Part shown: piece by piece, positions 1 through 12,099 of the stretch | Numbering within the stretch: position 1 is the stretch's first letter | Layout: the number at the start of each line of letters is the position of its first letter | Assembly (NCBI GenBank): GCA_009823505.1 | Contig: VZQC01004730.1 | Location: forward strand, 873,756-937,755 | Direction of reading: 5' to 3' | DNA: 64,000 nt | DNA from: Rhizomys pruinosus | Lineage: Eukaryota > Chordata > Mammalia > Rodentia > Spalacidae | The notes under the pieces: generated by a model | Told to the model about the DNA's origin: nothing | Database searches by the model: none | Seen by the model: only the letters and a program-made list of their open reading frames with translations | Translations under genes and position numbers: made by a program

Positions 1-117
1 TATATATGAAAGAGAAAGAAAGACAAATCCATAATAAATTAGACCCAGGAAATATATTTATAAATTGATACATTAAGCTTAATTTTTTAGACCCTACCTT
101 CTCATGACTCTAATCTT

Positions 118-350
118 TTTTTTAAAGAATTTTTTATAATTTTATTTTATTATGCGTATGAATGTATTGTCTGCATGCAGGTCTGTGCACTCATGTTGTG
201 CAATGCCACGGAGGTCAGAAGAGGGTGTTGGATTCCCCTGGAACTGGAGTTAAAGACAGTTCTCAGCTGCCATGTGGGTGCTGGGGATCGAACCCGGGTC
301 CTCTGCAAGAGCAGTCAGCGCTTTTAACCGCTAGGCCACCTCTCTAGGCC
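118..350 (-). mobile_element. B2/B3-type tRNA-derived SINE with 15-bp TSD
   Basis: On the - strand the head reads as a tRNA-like segment with a B box (GGTTCGATCCC), followed by the conserved body ending in an A/T-rich tail. It is flanked by a perfect 15-bp direct repeat, CATGACTCTAATCTT, at 103-117 and 351-365. This shows L1-style target-primed insertion. Short open frames inside it are SINE sequence, not genes. The exact subfamily name is not certain. Confidence 0.88.
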
Positions 351-365
351 CATGACTCTAATCTT

Positions 366-1008
366 AATAGGAACCCATGAATATGCTTATCTTCTGCCTG
401 TGATAATTATTTTACAATTTAAAATATATATGCCCAACTCTTTGGATGAATATTCGACTTTCTTTGTTATAGTCAATTGCCACAAGCTCATACTTAAAAA
501 AAATAATCATAACATCTGTACTAAGACAATTGTCATATTTGTTTCTTTATAACAAATAAAAATATTATAAATCTATGGATATGAATTTAACTAAATTGGA
601 TTACAGAGAAAAGTTAACTAAAATAGTTTGAATTTCTGAAAATGTTAAAATATTTTGGGGGTTAATATGAAATATATAAATATATGTTTTATTTTTATAT
701 TAATCCTTCTATCACTAATCAAAAAGTTTGATCACATTCCAAGCAGAAATAATCTAGATATTTTATTGAAATTTTGACTAACAATTTCATGTTTAAGTAT
801 ATTGTAATCGTGTAGTCAGTGGACTAGATATATATTTTCACTTTTTATTGAGAATTTATATATTTAATATAATGGTTCCTTATTAAATTTAGCACCCACC
901 TCCATGCCCCCAAACCCACTCAGAATTCTTGCATTATATCATCCAAGTTAAGTCATTTCTGTTCAAGCTTTTGAAACCAGATATCCTTTTGTGTAAATTC
1001 ATCCACTG
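366..1008. other. AT-rich intergenic stretch, nothing recognised
   Basis: AT-rich DNA with no convincing exon, RNA gene or family-assignable repeat. Short open frames are of chance length. Confidence 0.5.
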
Positions 1009-1029
1009 GTGTCTAATAGGCACATTTTG

Positions 1030-1560
1030 ATTTTATTTATTGAACATTTGTATATGTCATACAATGGTTCCCAATCAAATTCAGTCTCTCAAACCTTAAC
1101 TAAGGCATACACATCCTCACAGGACAATAATATGTCTCCAGTAGTTTTCAGTCCAGGGCCAGTCCCATCCCCATTTCAATTGCTCCACTGTGAGACCTTG
1201 TTTGAGGTGGCTGGCATTTGTCCTGTGCCTGTTATCAACATTTTCACAAGTTTACATGTCAATGCTTCCAGTAGTCTGTAAGACTCTGCATCCCTGCGTT
1301 CATGCACCAGCCCTGGTTCTTACAATATTTTCACCCCGTCTTTGACAATGATCCCTGAGCTGTGGGTGGGTGAGGTTTATTACAGAAGTCTTATCCAGGG
1401 ATATAAACTCTGAGGATCCCAATATTTGAAACGTGGCCAATTGTATCCTTCTGTTTGTATAGAACTCTATTGTATAAGGAAGCCTTTCTGGTAAAAATTG
1501 AGGAATACACCCAATTTCTCTCTGCCCCTCATTCTGCCATGTTCCATGATTCTTAGGTGT
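1030..1560. mobile_element. Old dispersed repeat, resembles rodent L1 3'-UTR-type sequence
   Basis: Part of this stretch (about 1300-1470) recurs in altered form at about 23500-23650: a phrase around 'catgcaccagccctggttcttaca', then 'ccctgagctgtgggtgg' and a following segment. Recurrence in one window shows it is dispersed. I recall similar text as a common old rodent L1 3'-end repeat, but I cannot confirm the family or the orientation. Confidence 0.45.
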
Positions 1561-1752
1561 AGAGATTCTAATACAGATGTGTGTCCTAATTCTCTACTTT
1601 ACTATTTATACAAATATTACTTATAGGTATAATCTGGTCAGTACAATTAATGAACTGCTTAATAAATATAATCAATAATATACTCCTATTTTCAGTATGT
1701 GTGATATTGAATATGTATTTAGCATTTGAAATACTTAGATAAAATTAAATTA

Positions 1753-1898
1753 GCTAGTTGTGGTGTTGGATGCCTTTAATCTCAGTAGTTGGGAGGCAGA
1801 GGTAGGTAGATCTCTATGAGTTCAAGGCCAGCCTGGTCTACATAGTCAGTTCTAGGACAGCTGGGGCTATAAGGAGACCCAATCTAAAAACACCAAAA
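1753..1898 (+). mobile_element. B1 SINE (7SL-derived)
   Basis: Shows the B1 order: a degenerate head, 'gcctttaatctcagta', 'gggaggcagaggtaggtagatct', 'gagttcaaggccagcctggtc', then an A-rich end. Moderately diverged. Confidence 0.85.
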
Positions 1899-2622
1899 AG
1901 TAGAAAGCTATTTTCCTTTGAGTTTAATATTTTTCATTGAATAGAGTTATTTTGATAAAGACAAAATAATTAACTGCATTTCCTTAAGAAATTTAGGATA
2001 TTTGGCTTTATCTAGTGCTTTAGTTTTTTATTTTCCATTCACAATTTTGTATTACTTTCCCCTATCTCTACACACAATAATTTGAAGTAAATCTCAATAA
2101 ATACATCTTGAGAAATTAGCCATGAATAGGATAAGTCATAATTTTTGCTGGTGCTAGGGATTATACTGTACACATTCCATATAAAGGAAATGTATTTTTG
2201 CTTAAACTAATGAGATTTGGTTTATGTCACTTCAGTTCATAATCTCTAATGATCCACTATTGACATAACAGCTAAGATACATTTATCTTCTGTTGGTCCA
2301 TACATTCCAAATTACTGGTGCCTAAAATTCCTACTTTAAAGTTATTTTACCATGATGAGTTTAATTGAGTACTAAATTCAAATATTACATATTCCTCTTC
2401 ATAATATTTCAAGACTGAGAGTTTTATGTAGGCTAAAATTTCATATGCTTCAGTGAATGAATCACATATAATTTGGGATATGTTTTGTCACATTTCTCGG
2501 TGGTAGAGAAAAAAGTTTTAACTCTTTGTCTCACAACGAATTTTCTAAATTCTCCTGTTCCCTCACACTCAATGTCATTCATTCCAGTTTATCAGTATTT
2601 CAGTACACAAATGGCGAACATC
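1899..2622. other. AT-rich intergenic stretch, nothing recognised
   Basis: No gene or assignable repeat seen. The right end borders the 5' target-site duplication of the adjacent full-length L1. Confidence 0.5.
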
Positions 2623-2645
2623 TCTGTAATCCTTATAAATACTTA

Positions 2646-3030
2646 AGTTCTGAGTGCACAGAGCTTAGATAGGGGATTTCTCAGAGCCACCTGAAGCACA
2701 AGTAGGAGCCGGGTGGTTCAGACAGGCAAATTGTTGGATAATCCTATCTGACCTGTTGGATACTTCTCTCATAGGTTTGATTAAATCGTTGTCTTGCGTG
2801 GCTGTGGTGGCGAAATCATCCTACTAGCTGGTATAAAAGGTGGTCCTGTTGACAGTGAGAGACTTGAGTGCACAGAGCTTAGATCAGGGATTTCCTAGGA
2901 CCACCTGAAGCACAAAGTACTGGGTCATGGGCTAAACAGGCATATCCCTTCACCCCCACCCCCACCAAGTGGAATTGCCTAGGGAGTGACCAATTGGATT
3001 CTTTGGAGTGAGTTAGACTTCCAATAGAAT
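2646..3030 (+). promoter_or_regulatory. L1 5' UTR with two monomer repeats and a TATA-like motif
   Basis: The phrase GAGTGCACAGAGCTTAGA starts at 2652 and again at 2866, giving a 214-bp monomer spacing. Rodent L1 5' UTRs are typically built of tandem promoter monomers. A TATAAAA motif lies at 2832-2838 near the end of the first monomer, and the same TATAAAA context occurs in the L1 5' UTR on the - strand near 63820. Promoter activity is inferred from the family. Confidence 0.72.
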
Positions 3031-3138
3031 GCCTAAAACTTAGACAAGTCAACACTCCATAAGCAAGGAGAAAAACAGATCAAACAAACAAACAATGAAG
3101 GCATCTGAAGGACGCAAGCAAAGCAAGCCTTCAACACA

Positions 3139-4272
3139 GTGAAGAAGCATTTGGGATTCACATTGGAATACAAGCAAAGAGAAACCCACATGCCAGGGAC
3201 AGAACGAAGGGACAACATGGGAAAGGTGCAGGATAATTCCATACCAAGCTCTACCAATGCTGTGGGAGATTCCTACAATGGGATCCCCCTGGGGATGGCC
3301 CAGAACACAGATATTAGAGTAACAATTGCAGAAATATTCAAGGAAATCAAAGAATATAAAGAACAAGTCAGAGAACTAAGGAGAGAGAAGAAAAAACTCA
3401 AGAAGAAGAGCTAGAGGAAGAGGAAACACCTAAAAAGAAAACCAACCAGCGAAGCAAGGAGCTACAGGAAAAGATTGAGAAGCTCCAAAAGGAAGTCGAA
3501 ATACTAAAGAAATCACAGGAAGAAATGACAAAAGAAATTGAACACTCATCCAATCAAGAGGAAAGGAACAGAAAAAGTCTCAGAAGTAGAATGGGGGAAG
3601 CAGAACAAAGAACATCAGACCTGGAAGATAACACAGAACAACTAAAATCCTCAAGTAAGGATTATGAAAAACTTAAAATTACACAAAAGTGGAACAAACA
3701 GGAATTGTGGGACACTATGAAAAGATCACACTTCCACATCATGGGGATAGAGGAAGGAGAAGAATCCCAAGAGAATGGTATTGATCATATCTTCAACAGA
3801 ATAATAGATGAAAATTTCCTCAAACTGAAAAAAGCCAAACCAATACAAACACAAGAAGCACATAGAACTCCACACAGACATGATCAGAAAAGAAACTCTC
3901 CATGCCATATCATAGTTAAAATGCTAGATGCCCAAAAAAAGAGAAAATTCTGAAAGCCACAAGAGAAAAACAAGTTACATATAAGGGGAAACATATCAGA
4001 ATTACAACTGCCTTCTCAGTGCAAACTATGAATGCAAGAAGAAGGTGGAGCAAAGCATTCCCAGTGTTAAAGGACTATAGATGCCAACCCAGGTTATGAT
4101 ACCCAGGAAAAATGTCAATTATAGGTGAAGGAGAGAGAAAAATATTCCATGACATAAACAAGATTAAAGAATACATGTCCAGAAAACAAATCCTTCAGAG
4201 AATACTTGAAACAATTCAAAGGACAGAAGAAAGGAGCAACTATCCCCGGGCACCTAGAAAGAGAAATTCATA
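3139..4272 (+). pseudogene. L1 ORF1 (RNA-binding chaperone), broken
   Basis: ORF1 of L1 encodes a trimeric coiled-coil RNA-binding protein that packages the L1 transcript. Two main readable segments remain: 3139-3414, rich in K/E heptads of the coiled coil and ending in a stop, and 3525-3953. The latter holds a second coiled-coil part (SLRSRMGEAEQRTSDLEDN) and the start of the RNA-recognition region (IMGIEEGEESQENGIDHIFN). The C-terminal part to about 4270 is readable only with frame changes. Dead copy. Confidence 0.85.
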
Positions 4273-4314
4273 AATGCATAACTTCAGAAATAGAAACCTA
4301 GACAAAAAGTGCAA

Positions 4315-7300
4315 ATGGATAATAAGGTGAAAAGAAGCAACACACATCTTTCAGTTCTAACATTAAATATTAATGGACTAAACTCCCCCAATCAAAAGAC
4401 ATAGACCGGGAGATTGGATTAGGAAACAGAACCCATCTATATGCTGTCTACCAGAAAAGTATCTTACCTTCAAAGATAGGCACCACATTAAAATGAAAGG
4501 ATGGGAAAAATATTCCAAGCAAATGGTACCAAAAGGAAAGCAGGTGCTGCTATTTTAATATCAGACAAAATAGACTTCAAAGTAAAATAAATCAGAAAAG
4601 ACAAAGAAAGCCATTACATTTTTATCAAAGGAACAATTGACCATGAAGATTTCACAATCATGAATATATATACACCAAACTCTGGTGCACCAAAGTTTAT
4701 AAAGACAATTCTACAGGACCTCACAGCACAGATTAATCCCAGTACACTCATAGTAGGGGACTTCAGTGCCACACTGAGCCCTTTGGATAGGTCAACCAGA
4801 CAAAGAAAAAATGGACAGACATCTGAACTGAATGGTACAATACCCCAAACGGAACTCAAAGACATCTACTGAATATTCCACCCTAATAGCAGAGAATACA
4901 CTTTCTACTCAGCACCCAATGGAACATTCTCCAAAATTGACCACATACAGGGACACAGAAGAAACCTCCACAAATACAAAAAGACTGAAATAATTTCATG
5001 CATTCTATCAGACCACAATGCAATATAGCTCATTATCAGCACCAGGATACATCCTACAATCTACAGGAACACATGGAGAATAAATAACACACTCCTGAAT
5101 AATGAATGTGTCAAGGAGGAGATAAAGAAATAACTAAAAGCATTCCTGAAACTGAATGACAATGATAATATAACACAACAAAACCTATGGGGGTACTTTA
5201 AAAGCAGTCTTATGAGGTAAGTTTATAGCCCTGGGTGCCTACAGTAGAAAAACAGAAAGAGCCCAAGTGAATGATTTAACACTGCATCTAGAAACACTCG
5301 AGAGACAACAAATGAACCCTAAACACAACAGACAGGAAGAAATAACAAAAATCAGAGCAGAAATCAATGAAATAGAAAGTGGTTCTTTTAGAGAATAAAC
5401 AAAATACACAGACCTCTAGTCCAGTTAACCAAAAGAAAGAACAACTCCAAATCAATAGAATCCGTGATGAAAGGGGAAATATCACAACAGACAATGAAAA
5501 GATCCAGACAATCATATGGGAATACTTCAAAAACCTATACTCTACTAAGTTTGAAAACCTAGGATAAATGGATGAATATCTGAAATCCTGGGAATCAACA
5601 ATGCTCAACCAAGAAGAGATCGACAGTTTAAACAGACCCCTAATATAGGAAGAAATTAAAGATGTAACAAGAAACTTCCCAACTAAAAACAGCCCAGGCC
5701 CAGATGATTTCACGGCTGAAATCTATAAAATATTTCAAATAGACTCACAACCATTAGTACTCAAATTGTTTAGAAGGATACAGACAGAAGGAATTCTCCC
5801 AAATTCCTTCTATGAAGCCAGCATAACTTTCATACCAAAACCAGGCAAAGATAAAACCAAAACGTAGAACTATTGACCCATCTCATTAATGAGCACAGAT
5901 GCAAAAATTCTCAACAAAATACTTGCAAACTGCATACAGACCGACATCAAGAAGATCATCCATCATGACCATGTTGGATTTATACCAGAGATGCAGGGGT
6001 GGTTCAACATATGAAAAGCAATAAATATCATAAAACATGTAAATGGACTGAAAGACAAAAGCCACACTATCATCTCAACTGACACAAAGAAAGCCTTTGT
6101 CAAAATCCAGCACTCCTCCATGCTTAAAGTCCTAGATGGAATTGGATTGGAGGGATCATTCCTCAATGTAATCAAAGCCATAAACAGGCCATGGCCAATA
6201 TCATCCTAAATGAGGAAATGACAGAAGCATTCCCTTTAAAGGTAGGAACTAGGCAAAGCTGCCCCCTGTCACCACTCCTCTTCAATATAGCACTTGAAAT
6301 ACTTGCTAGGGCAGTAAGGCAAGAAAATGAAATTAAAGGAGTACTAATTGGAAAAGAGGAATTCAAGCTATTCCTTTTTGCTGATGATATGATTTTTTCC
6401 TTAAGGGATGCTAAAAACTCCACTAGAAAACTCTTAGAAATGATTAAGAGTTTCAGTAAAGTGGCAGGATACACAATTAACATAGAAAAATCAGTAGCAT
6501 TTCTTTACACCAACAACAAGCAACTGATGAAGGAATACAAGGAGACTTTCCCACTCACAGTAACCTTATAAACAATAAAACACCTAGAAACAAACCTAAT
6601 CACAGACACCAAAGATCTCTAAAAAATTTAAACCCCTGAAGAAGGAAATTGAAAAAGACATCAGAAGATGGAAAAACCTCCCATGCTCATGGATTGGGAA
6701 AATTAATATAGTAAAAACGTCCATTCTACCCAAACTCTTGTACAGATTTAATGCAATCCCAATTAAAATCCCCAAGAGTTTCTTCACAGGCTTGGAAAAA
6801 TGTCCTTAATTGCATTTGGAAAAGACAAAAGATGCGGAATATCCAAAGCAACCTTTAGTGAAAATAGCAATACAGGGGGGAACTTCATATCAGACTTCAA
6901 ACTATACCACAGGGATATAGTCATAAAAACATCTTGGTACCAGCACAAAAACAGCCCTGTTTATCAATGGAACAAAACTGAAGATACATACTTGAGCACA
7001 TACAATTTCAGCCACCTCATATTTGACAAGGGGGCCAAGGAGACACAATGGAAGAAAGACAACATCTTTAGCAAGTGATGTTGGTAAAACTGGATCACCA
7101 TTTGTAGAAGAATGAAATTAAACCCCTACCTCTCTCCCTGTACAAAAGCCAACTCCAGATGGATCAAAGACCTCAACGTGAAACCCCAAACTCTGGAGGT
7201 GATAGAAGAAAAAGTTGGCAGCAGCCTACAAGACATAGGCATAGGAAAAGACTTCCTAAATCAGACAGCAGCTACACAAGAATTAAGGTCGACAACTTGA

Positions 7301-8128
7301 CAAATGGGACCTCATTAAACTTAAAAGGTTCTGTACAGTGAAAGAAACAATCAAGGAAGTGAAGAGAAAACCCAGAGTGGGAGGAAACATTTACTGCAGA
7401 TACATTTGACAAAACATTGATTTCCCGAATATATAAACTACTCAATAAAAAAAGAAGAAATAAAATAAATGACCCACTCAAAAGATGGATCAAAGAGATG
7501 AACAGAGACTTCACAAGTGAGGAATTAGTGACAGGTGAAAAACATCTTAAAAAGTGTTCAACGTCACTAATAATTAAGGAAATGCAAATTAAAACAACTT
7601 TATCATCTCTCTCCAATAAGACTGGCTAGGAACAAGAAAAGAAATGATACCACATGCTGGAGAGGTTGTGGGGAAAGGGGAACACTCATCCACTTCTGGT
7701 AGGAATGTAAACTCTTACAGCCACTATGGAATGCAGTGTGGAGAACCCTTGGAAAACAAAAAATGAGCTTGACACCTGAACCAGTCATACCACTCCTTGG
7801 TATATACCCACAAGTCTCATCTTACAGCGGAGATACATGCATAGCCATGTTTATTGCAGCCTTCTTCACAGTAGCAAAGAGCTAGAACCAACCCAAGTGC
7901 CACTTAACTGACCAGTGGATAGAGAAAATGTGGTACATCTACACAATGAAGTTCTATGCAGTGGTAAAGAAAGATGGCACCATGAACTTTGAAGGTAACT
8001 GCATGGAGTTAGAAGATATCATGCTGAGTGAAGTAACACAGTCCCAAAAAGCAAATGACGAATGGTATTCCTCATCTGTGGATGCTAGTACAAATCACCT
8101 AATTGTATGGCTAACTGAGCAACATTAA
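4315..8128 (+). pseudogene. L1 ORF2 (endonuclease-reverse transcriptase), broken
   Basis: ORF2 carries an APE-like endonuclease, a reverse transcriptase and a cysteine-rich C-terminus. The ATG at 4315 opens the usual ORF2 N-terminus. Endonuclease text such as GDFSATLSPLDRS lies near 4750-4800. The reverse-transcriptase catalytic FADD is at about 6379-6390 within [10 protein letters not shown]. The C-terminal end HLIVWLTEQH stops at 8128. The length of about 3.8 kb matches the family's ~1,275 codons. Many stops and frameshifts (for example after 4865, 5567, 6571 and 7078) leave it non-functional. Confidence 0.88.
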
Positions 8129-8224
8129 TGTGATCAGAAAACAACTGTGCTCTTATATTGTAGAGTCCCTTAAAAATAAACAAATAAAAAAACCTTTAGA
8201 TTCTGTAATCCTTCTAAAAACTTA

Positions 8225-9185
8225 GTTAAGAGAATAACACATATAAAAGTAGTTATGAGCAATTATGGATACAGACACATAGATATGTTACAGGTAAATG
8301 GATACATGACAGGTAGATGATAGACATATTGTCACGAAGTAAATTTTCACTGAAAAGTGAAACACCTTTTAATAAAAGTGTCCATATAAGAACCCTCTTA
8401 ATAAGTGGTGTAATTTAAAATATTATTCAAAGATTAGATGATATTTAAAATGAGAAAGTGAAACGAAAGCAAGAACCCAAAGATGAGGAAGTGTGCTGTT
8501 AAATAGGGGTTTTCTGGGCAGGATATGGAAATTTCACTCATGAATTCACTGCAACTATGTTTATCTGTACATAATATGCCCAATATTGAGCTTGACAGCA
8601 TTTCACCATGGATGGAAGAGAGGATCATGATGCCTCAGCTCTCTCTGATTGACTATTAGGGATTAATGGTTGCAGGGGTTGGGGTTTTACATTCTTCAAT
8701 AGTGTACCAACTGAAATTTTGTCTAGCGTCCAGTAAATAATTCCTTCTACCTATGCCCATGCAAGCAAACAACTCTAATAATTCTTATAGGATCTCAAAA
8801 CACATAAAACAAAAATAATTAAATATGAAAGAGACATGTCAGGATGAAGGATAATAAGTCATAACAGGGAACAAAAACAGGAAACAGGGCTGAAAATGGC
8901 CAAAATTTATCATATGCTTCTACCAATTCCTCAAAACTATAATATATAAGTAAACAATAGCAAAATAAGTACACTGTTATTTTCTTAATATTATCATTAT
9001 ATTTCATTTTACAACACTTTTTGTTCTTTGAAAAATTCATGAACATGTATAACGTATCTTAATCATTTACCCCTCACTTCCTATTCCAGCTTTCCCTAAC
9101 TCATTACTCTCCCATCATCATGTTTTCCACTGTTTTAACTCTTTTTTCCCTTTTTGCTAACCTACTAAGTAGAATTATTCCTCCG
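8225..9185. other. AT-rich stretch, nothing recognised
   Basis: No coding or repeat signature that I can name between the L1 and the next old repeat. Confidence 0.45.
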
Positions 9186-9189
9186 TGCC

Positions 9190-9900
9190 AGAATGTTTTG
9201 TGATATTCTTGGCTTGGCTTGATCTTGTGCAGGTCTTACTCAATTATTCATGACTGTAGTGAGTCCATGAGAACAATGGTCACATCAGGTCCAGAAGACA
9301 TTTCACAAACTCTTCAGCATCCTTTGGCTCTAACATTCTTTCAGATTCTTCTTCAATGATGAACCCTAAACCTTGGGAGATATGGGAGTTATATATAGAT
9401 CTCCCATTAGGTCTGAACACACAACAGTCACTTTTCTTAGAAATTTTACATCTTATGATACTTTGCATCAACTGCTGCCCAATGCATTAAGGAGATTCTC
9501 TCTCCATGTCGAAACCATAAAATCTTATGGATAGAAACACAAATACTTAGAAGATGATTTGACGACATGGTCACTTGGATAAATGATAGTGGTAGATTTG
9601 TCCCTATAACCTATGATTGCCCATCCAAAACCTGTTGGTCATGATTACAGAACCAGGCATAAATGTCCTTCTCTCAGTTAAGCTTCAAACAATTCTGAGA
9701 ACAATTGGCAACCTCTAAAACTTCCATTCCATTATTGTGACAGTGTGTTACTATTGAAAGATTCAGCATTCACCTCTGGGTAAAAACTGCAGATTTATTT
9801 CCTCAAGGATCCCACTTAGCATTTTTCAGTACTATGAATGCTAGCTAGTGGGGAGAAAAATTTGAAGTAAATTCCAGATTGATTTCTCAATGTCTTGTAA
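9190..9900. mobile_element. Old repeat resembling a rodent L1 3' UTR
   Basis: Contains phrases I associate with old rodent L1 3' ends: 'gtgagtccatgagaacaatggt', 'tccagaagaca', 'ctcccattaggtctgaacac', and 'aacagtcacttttctt'. It shares character with 1030-1560 and 23430-23690. Assignment is from memory, and the orientation is not resolved. Confidence 0.5.
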
Positions 9901-9937
9901 CCAAAATGAATTGTATCTACAAAAACTATATTATCTT

Positions 9938-10165
9938 GGGCGGGAGAGATGGCTTAGCTGTTAAGAGCACCAATTGCTCTTGCAGAGGACCCGGGTTCGA
10001 TCCCCAGCACCCCCACATGGCGGCTGAGAACTGTCTTTAACTCCAGTTCCAGGGGCATCCAACACCCTCTTCTGACCTCCATAGCATTGCATGACGCAGG
10101 TGCACAAACCTACGTGCAGACAGTACATTCATACACATAAAAAATAATAAAATAAAATAAACTAC
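9938..10165 (+). mobile_element. B2/B3-type SINE
   Basis: The head 'gggcgggagagatggctta' is followed by a tRNA-like segment, the B box GGTTCGATCCC near 9993, the conserved body and an A/T-rich tail of AATAAAATAAA type. It lacks the 17-bp internal duplication found in three other copies here. Confidence 0.88.
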
Positions 10166-11816
10166 ATTAACTGTCTTGCTAGGGAGGTGAGGATAAACAA
10201 GGGCTAAGGAAATAATTTGCTTTATAAAAATACGTAACTGTTTTGTGGCAAGAACAGTATCATTGTAAAGTATAGAATTATAGGTAATTTCAACAACTAA
10301 AATATATGGTTGAAGTGGTAAAGAATTCAAATTTGAAATACATTCTTCCTTTAATTTGCTGATAATGTAATTAAAACAAGGGGAAATGCTGTATATGAAA
10401 AGATGTCATAAATATGAAATTAAAATGAAGTGGTTTAATATAAATTAAAAGAATTCATAGGAGACAATGAGCAAAAGGAAAGATGGTGTGAAAATATATC
10501 CACCTTATCTTGGAAGAGGTGGCCCTCTAAATTTATGATATGTAGGTTAGAACTCTTAATGGTGAATATTAATTCAGAGTATCTTATCATAATCCTCAAT
10601 CGGTATTTCTACATTACACCAATTTAAAATAAAATAAAAACTCATCTTGGATAAGTTTTCTGCAGTCTTTTATTCTCTGCAGGAGAAAGTGTGTTGCTTT
10701 CTTTTGTAAAGAGTTGATACTAGATAGAACAAGCAGGCCCTAATGAATGAATGGGCACACAGCAAAGAACATTAGAGGATACAAATTTGGCTCAATAGGC
10801 CCTAATGATTATGACACAGTACATGAAATGCGGTGGGGAGAATGTTTATAAAGGGGTGAGGATAGGAGAAGTCTAAATATAATGAAAATATATTTATGAA
10901 ATTTGCAAAATTAAAATAAATTGTCTTTAATACAGAAATCCCTGGGTTTGATATTTAACCAAGTTATATGAACTTAGTTTTATATAGAGATACTTATGTT
11001 CCATGTCCAGTAAAGCATAATTTATCATACCAAGATATAAAATCACCCCAAATATTCTTAAAGAGAAAATATAAAAATAAAATAAAAATAAAATTAACTC
11101 TAAAAAATGTGAACATTTCATGAATGACTCAATCCTTACTTAACAGAATAGCATACAAAATAACGTTGAGAGTGTACAATGAATATATCATAAGCAGTTT
11201 GGCAAAGATGGCATAGAATTTTCAGAATAGCTTGAAGAAAGTATAAAAGGCTAATGAATAAACATGCATAAATGAAGTGTTCTTTTTTAGATACAGAGCA
11301 AACAGAAGACATAATTTTATGTTAGAGTGGTTAAAATCATTAAAATAACATAGAACTATTGACTCTATTAAAACAGATCTATCTAAAATACTGTTTTACA
11401 TTGTAAAATTGTGAAATAAAGCGTGGCTTGAAAAAACTAAAATGTTAAGATATTTGACATTGGTTTTAAATGATCCTTAATTGTTTTACATAACTGTATC
11501 AAAACAATTTTTCAATAAATATTAATCTACTGAATATTTACAGTTTAGGCATTATAGAAACTGGAATTGACCAAAATTTCAGTAAAATGCACCATTATTG
11601 TTTTCATAGATGGAAGAAAGTATATTACCCAAGGAATATTTATCATGTTAATTACAAAGATGGCATTATATACAAATTTAATCATTGATGGTGAAGACAA
11701 TGAGATGAATATGCAGCAGGAGTAAAGGAACATGGAAAAATGAATGTGGACTAATTTCAGTCCCTCAGTATGATCTCAAAGTGAGAAGTGGTATACTGTA
11801 CAAAATAAAGTTAGGT
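10166..11816. other. AT-rich intergenic stretch
   Basis: No gene seen. A segment at about 10740-10920 has the feel of an old L1 3' end (G-rich run, then AT-rich tail), but it is too diverged for me to call. Confidence 0.4.
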
Positions 11817-11830
11817 CTAGCCTATGCTTT

Positions 11831-12083
11831 GCTTTTTTAAATTTTTTTTAATTTTATTTATTTTTGTATGTGTATGAATGTACTGTCTGCATGTAGGTTT
11901 GTGCAACAGTGTCGTGCAATACCGCAGAGGTCAGAAGAGGGTCTCAGATTCCCCTGGAACTGGAGTTTTCCTGGAATTGGAGTTACAGACGGTTCTTAGC
12001 AGCCATGTGGGTGCAGGGGATCGAACCCGGGTCCTCTGCAAGAGCAGTCGGTGTTCTTAACCTCTAGGCTATCTGTCCAGCCC
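11831..12083 (-). mobile_element. B2/B3-type SINE with 17-bp internal duplication and TSD
   Basis: On the - strand it shows the SINE head, the B box (seen on + as GGGATCGAACC) and the body. The body carries a repeated motif of the type AACTCCA(A/G)TTCCAGG, twice in tandem. A near-perfect TSD, CTAGC(C/A)TATGCTTT lacking only one match, lies at 11817-11830 and 12084-12097. Confidence 0.87.
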
Positions 12084-12099
12084 CTAGCATATGCTTTTT

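Larger units (their letters stand above)
2646..8201 (+). mobile_element. L1: Full-length, inactivated L1 LINE with diverged TSDs
   Basis: Runs from two 5' monomers through ORF1 and ORF2 to an A-rich 3' tail. The direct repeats at 2623-2645 and 8202-8224 match at 21 of 23 positions and share the perfect core TCTGTAATCCTT, so this was one full-length insertion. Both reading frames are broken by stops and frameshifts, so the element cannot move by itself. The TSD divergence indicates an old, but not ancient, insertion. Confidence 0.93.
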
